Source: Cyanoderma ruficeps
Lineage: Eukaryota > Chordata > Aves > Passeriformes > Timaliidae
Direction: 5' to 3'
DNA length: 64,000 nucleotides
NCBI GenBank assembly: GCA_008694505.1
Contig: VZDJ01007755.1
Location: 11,740,596 to 11,804,595 of the forward strand
Below the pieces are notes generated by a model, which was not told where the DNA came from, made no database searches, and saw only the letters and a list, made by a program, of their open reading frames with translations. Both the position numbers and the translations under genes were made by a program. Below are positions 59,978 through 64,000 of the stretch, one piece after another (within the stretch, counting starts at the first letter, position 1; each line of letters starts with the position of its first letter).

Positions 59978-62900
59978 CCACCAAAAGAAGCAGTTGCCTA
60001 TATGCCTGGAGAAGGCACCCTCTTCTGGAAAGCCCCACACACAAGCCAGGAGACCCAAAAATTCCTGGTCTGACATGTCTACATGCAGTTTGATGGGTCT
60101 GAGAAGAGCCACCCCACTAGCACTTCCACAAATTCCCACCCCATTTGTCTGTGACAAGTGAAGTGCCCCATGGAGGCAGCATACATGTCAGTGAGGAAAA
60201 CTGCCCACCGAAATTGATTAATTCTGCCATGAAAAAGTTATTAAGTCCCATGTGATGGTTGTGACGCAGCTGGGCATTTGGGAAAAGAGGCTCCAAATCC
60301 TGGCCAGTGACACTTCTGACAGTCTTTTCAGGCTGCTTTTCTGTCGAAGCAGACACACAGGAAACAGAGAAACACCTCTCTCTGCCCTAGTCTTGTCCAC
60401 CTGAGCTTACTGGGTCTATGAAACTCTTGGGAGCTTTTTGGTCCCAACTAGGTGGAACTTTTGCACCACAAGACTGGTAAACGCAGCAGTGAGTATCCTG
60501 AAATCACTCTTGGAAAGAGTACCCCCATTAGGTAGAAAAATATCAACCAGGATGAAGAATCCTTTATCTGAGCAGTCTGTACTTCCCTAATAAGGAAATC
60601 TCAAACTCCTGCTATAGAAGCTATTTTTTCTTCCACAAAATGATGGAAGCTTCAGTATCTCTGGGAATTAGAAACATTAGGATGCAGGGAAATGTTCTGG
60701 TTTCTTAGTGGCTATTTTTTTGCTGTTGACAAATTTAATGCTATTTTCTATGCAGCTGGTCAATACTGAAACCTAGCTTTGAGCAGACAGCAGTACCATT
60801 TTTCAGCAGCACAGGCTTCTTGTCTGCCATTGCTCGGGACAGTTTCCTCAAAATGCCCTCCATACATAACTAACTGCTGCTTCCTTTCAGGATTTACCAG
60901 CATCAGAAATTTAGATTTATGAAAATGAAAGAGCCTGCTATCTAACAGTGACTTTATGAGGAACTTAAAAGCTGTAGTCAACATCTAGGATTCTGTTCAT
61001 GCAGGATTTGTGGCAATGTGAGAGATGAGATTTGCCACTGATCTTTTATTTTCTCCTATTTTCTCCAAATTCAGCCATGTTAGGCAGATTCTGCTCTACT
61101 AACTAGAACAGTTAGGGCTGCTTATTTCAAAGTGAACTTGCACTGGAGAACAGTGAGTTAAAAAGGACAGTGAGTGCTGGCTAAAACCATGTTTCTGACA
61201 TCACCAACCTCAGAAATCCTTGTAGTTAATAATAAAAGTCCTGAAGGGCCTCTTCAGAACCCTCTTCCCCTTAATGGATTTATTGGTGCCTTATGAATGT
61301 CTTGTTCCACATGTTCTAATGAAGCAAGTCCCTAATAGGCCTCTCTCAGCTTTACATTCCAGGACTAATCTTTGGCACTGTAATAAAATTGGCCAGTACT
61401 CTTTCCTGAGGCTAGATATAATTGCATTGCAATTGCACACTTACAAAGTGTGCTTGTTTTTTATCTAGATGAGATTTTTACAGTGAAGAAAGAAAACAAA
61501 AGCTGCTGCTAAGTTCATCTCCAACATGGGTCTCAGCAAGTCTGACTCTTCTCATTTTTGTCATATTTTTCAATTTTATTACCACCAAAAAACCTGAAAT
61601 TCTGTCTTCTTTTATTCCTTTAGTGAAATGTGTTTTTGTTTTTAAGAAAGAATTTTCCAACATACTTTTCATCAGCTCCCCTTTTTGGGAGTTTTGTATC
61701 CTTAGTGGGAAACTGTCAAAATTGCCTAATAAGGCACCCACTGCAACTCATTTCCATAATGCACAGTCTTCAAGGAAGTTTGAATGCTATGCAAATCTTA
61801 TCTCTCAGGTCTTAAAAACAAACATGAAGGGATTAATTAAAAAAAAAAAGTATAATTTTGAGACAGAAAATGTAAGAGCAAAAACAGTCCAATTTCATAT
61901 TTAATACGGCATGGAATCAGCACTTTACTAGAGGATGCCATGACAAAGGAAACATCAGTTGTTTTCCATGTGCACTAGGCATTATCAAGTTCAGGAACTC
62001 AAAACCTTCCTAACTGGGCCAAAATATATATCAAAATCCTTATTTTTGTTCTTTTCATGGACATTTATACAGTGTAATTTCCAGCTTTTCTTGCAACAAT
62101 AAGAACTTAAGGAAGAAATCTCACTACTCCAAACGTGAAAGACATTTAAGAAAACGACTACTTGCCATTTAAAATATACATCTGAAACTTTAAGAAGCTG
62201 TCTTACAGGCATTGTTTAGATAAATTTTTCTAGCCATGCTCTTCTTGAGTCAGCCTTCCTGATACTACAAGAAACTACTCTATTGGATGAAATATGGAAA
62301 GAAAACTAATGTTCAGTGCTTCAAATATGTTTTAATCTTTTAAGAGCGTAAGATTATCCAGTAAAATAACTTTGGTCACCTCTAAAAATCTTTTCTCCAG
62401 GGCTTCACTGCCATCACTTCTGATAAACATTAGGGGTTGATTCCAGCTAAATGCTACAAATTTAAGTGCATCATTTCAAAGTTCTATTCAAATAAGATTA
62501 GAAAATTGTATTTCATCTAAATTTTATTGAAGATTTTAAAACAATAAAGAAGATGCTGATTTCCTCTCTATATATCCTTCCTGAGCCTTAGTTCAGCTAA
62601 GGGGTAGTTAGAAATAACCTTCACTAACAGTAATTTCTTTTATGTTACACTCGAAACACATTCCAGGAAGAGAAGCTCCCAAAACTCTGACACAAAAGCT
62701 GATGATATAAAATAGCAAATCTGATTTGTCTGATGTGTGAATATTTTTATGGAGTTTTCCCACAATATCATTTTGGAGCTATATCACTGGCATTGTAGCT
62801 TTTCCTTCAAAATATGTTTTTTAAAACTATTTTTCTAAAACCCGAGATCAATAAAGAACTGATGACCTTTGAACACTAAAATAGGAGTTCTACTTCTTCC

Positions 62901-64000
62901 AGTTGGTTAGAGAAGGTATAATTCATAGAGAAAACTGTAGGGATAAAAAAACTCAAGGGATAAAAAATTATACTAACTTTACCACAGGAAGCATTTAATT
63001 GATAATCTGATACTTTTGTAGTCTGGTCCTCCTTCTTTTTTATTTGCCATTGCAGAGGCAGAAAGAAGGTTGCAGGATTTCAAATATAATTAAACCCCTA
63101 CTTAGTCAAAGGGATCTTTCAGTTCTTCTTGTGCTGCCATAATTGAGCACAAATTCATTTGAGAGTAAGCTGTCAGTGATACAATTGTGTTAGGAAGCAT
63201 TTCTTGGCTTCTGCCAATTTTAATAATACAAGTTGTCCATTTTTGTAAATACAGATTTGATGATTATTTGCTGTAGGACACTAGGTATTTTCATGTCCTC
63301 AGAATTACAAAACCAGCTAAATAAACCAAATGGTAGCTGCAGGAGAAAATGCATTCCTAGGCACATGAAATTACTGAGATCTTTCACAATACAGGGAAAA
63401 TCTTACTAAAATTAAGTACTGTGAGTAGTCAAACAAATTACTTAATAAAATGGCTACTGGCTTTTGTAAATTTACCTGATGAAAAGTTCTGGCACCTAAA
63501 CAATTAATGCAATAGCCACTGATCCAGAGAAGTTGAAAAAAAATCTTATTAGCTAGGAAATTTTCCATTATACAACTGACAACCAGAAAGTATTTAAGCT
63601 TTTTAATCTTTATGCCTGAAACAGATGCCTTTGGGTTTTTTTCACTTCACAATTCTCTGAAATGTTACAACAAATAGATTTATGGAAAAGGAAGTCTGAA
63701 CTGTATCTAAACAACACAGCTAAAAAAGAATCCTTAAAAACAATCCCATGGAATTTCAAGTCTCTCCAGATCTATTTGCCAGAAAGGTAGAAAATAAATT
63801 ACAAATGAAAGAATGATGAGACACTGATGAAATTTTTCACATATACTCTTTCATAGTGGTAGCTGTTAATTTGCCTTGAAGTTCAGCGAGAGCAGACACT
63901 AGGACAGAAGAACGGTACTAGGATGGGAAATAAGGCATTTAGGAGCATATTTGGGTTAAGTAAATACCTTCTGAGACAAAGAAAGCTTTGATTGCTGAGT

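Larger units (their letters stand above)
55327..64000 (-). other. DTNA 5' intron upstream of the start-codon exon (partial)
   Basis: More than 8.6 kb lies upstream of the first coding exon. It contains a C-run at about 55540-55556, a short direct duplication at 58419-58490, and an LTR at 59400-59977. I found no 5' UTR exon, promoter or CpG island here; in other vertebrates the 5' exons of this gene are far upstream. The stretch 60000-64000 is plain AT-rich intron. Confidence 0.75.

Noticed and set aside
1..64000. Bacterial-type systems, CRISPR arrays, tRNA or rRNA genes
   Set aside because: The window is intron-rich vertebrate DNA. No spaced direct-repeat array, cloverleaf with A/B boxes or ribosomal sequence was seen.

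Overview
This window is vertebrate nuclear DNA, almost certainly from a bird and probably a songbird. The evidence is several 3' ends of CR1 LINEs, the dominant avian retroposon, and long terminal repeats of avian or passerine endogenous-retrovirus type. There is no bacterial-style gene organisation.

The window is built around one gene. The minus strand carries the 5' two-thirds of the coding region of alpha-dystrobrevin (DTNA), a cytoplasmic member of the dystrophin-glycoprotein complex. I placed eleven coding exons by matching translated segments to the known family and requiring splice sites and reading phases that join. In transcript order they are 55259-55326 (start codon), 49495-49575, 24893-25106, 17575-17660, 15926-16080, 11585-11690, 9425-9591 (ZZ zinc finger), 6841-6965, a 9-nt microexon at 3688-3696, 2167-2247, and a divergent cassette exon at 183-272. 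Every junction restores the expected codon. The residue numbering lands where the mammalian protein has it; for example Pro121 is split between exons 3 and 4. The encoded part covers the two EF-hand-like regions, the ZZ finger and the start of the alternatively spliced region. The syntrophin-binding and coiled-coil exons lie beyond position 1, and the 5' untranslated exons and promoters lie beyond position 64000.

The rest is intron, about 98% of the window. It holds CR1 fragments (about 9895-10324, 22780-22880, 33237-33462, 33481-33700, 39195-39414, 53540-53821), four LTRs (about 26560-27749, 43780-45218, 54386-54956, 59400-59977), microsatellites, a CpG-rich patch near 35700-36130 and an unusual 54-bp near-perfect palindrome at 42061-42114. 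No second protein-coding gene, tRNA, rRNA or CRISPR array was recognised.

I found no new biological system. The points most worth a second look are the in-frame 9-nt microexon, the divergent 90-bp cassette exon, a possible intronic polyadenylation site for a short isoform, the palindrome, the CpG patch inside a 24-kb intron, and two same-orientation LTRs flanking the start-codon exon.
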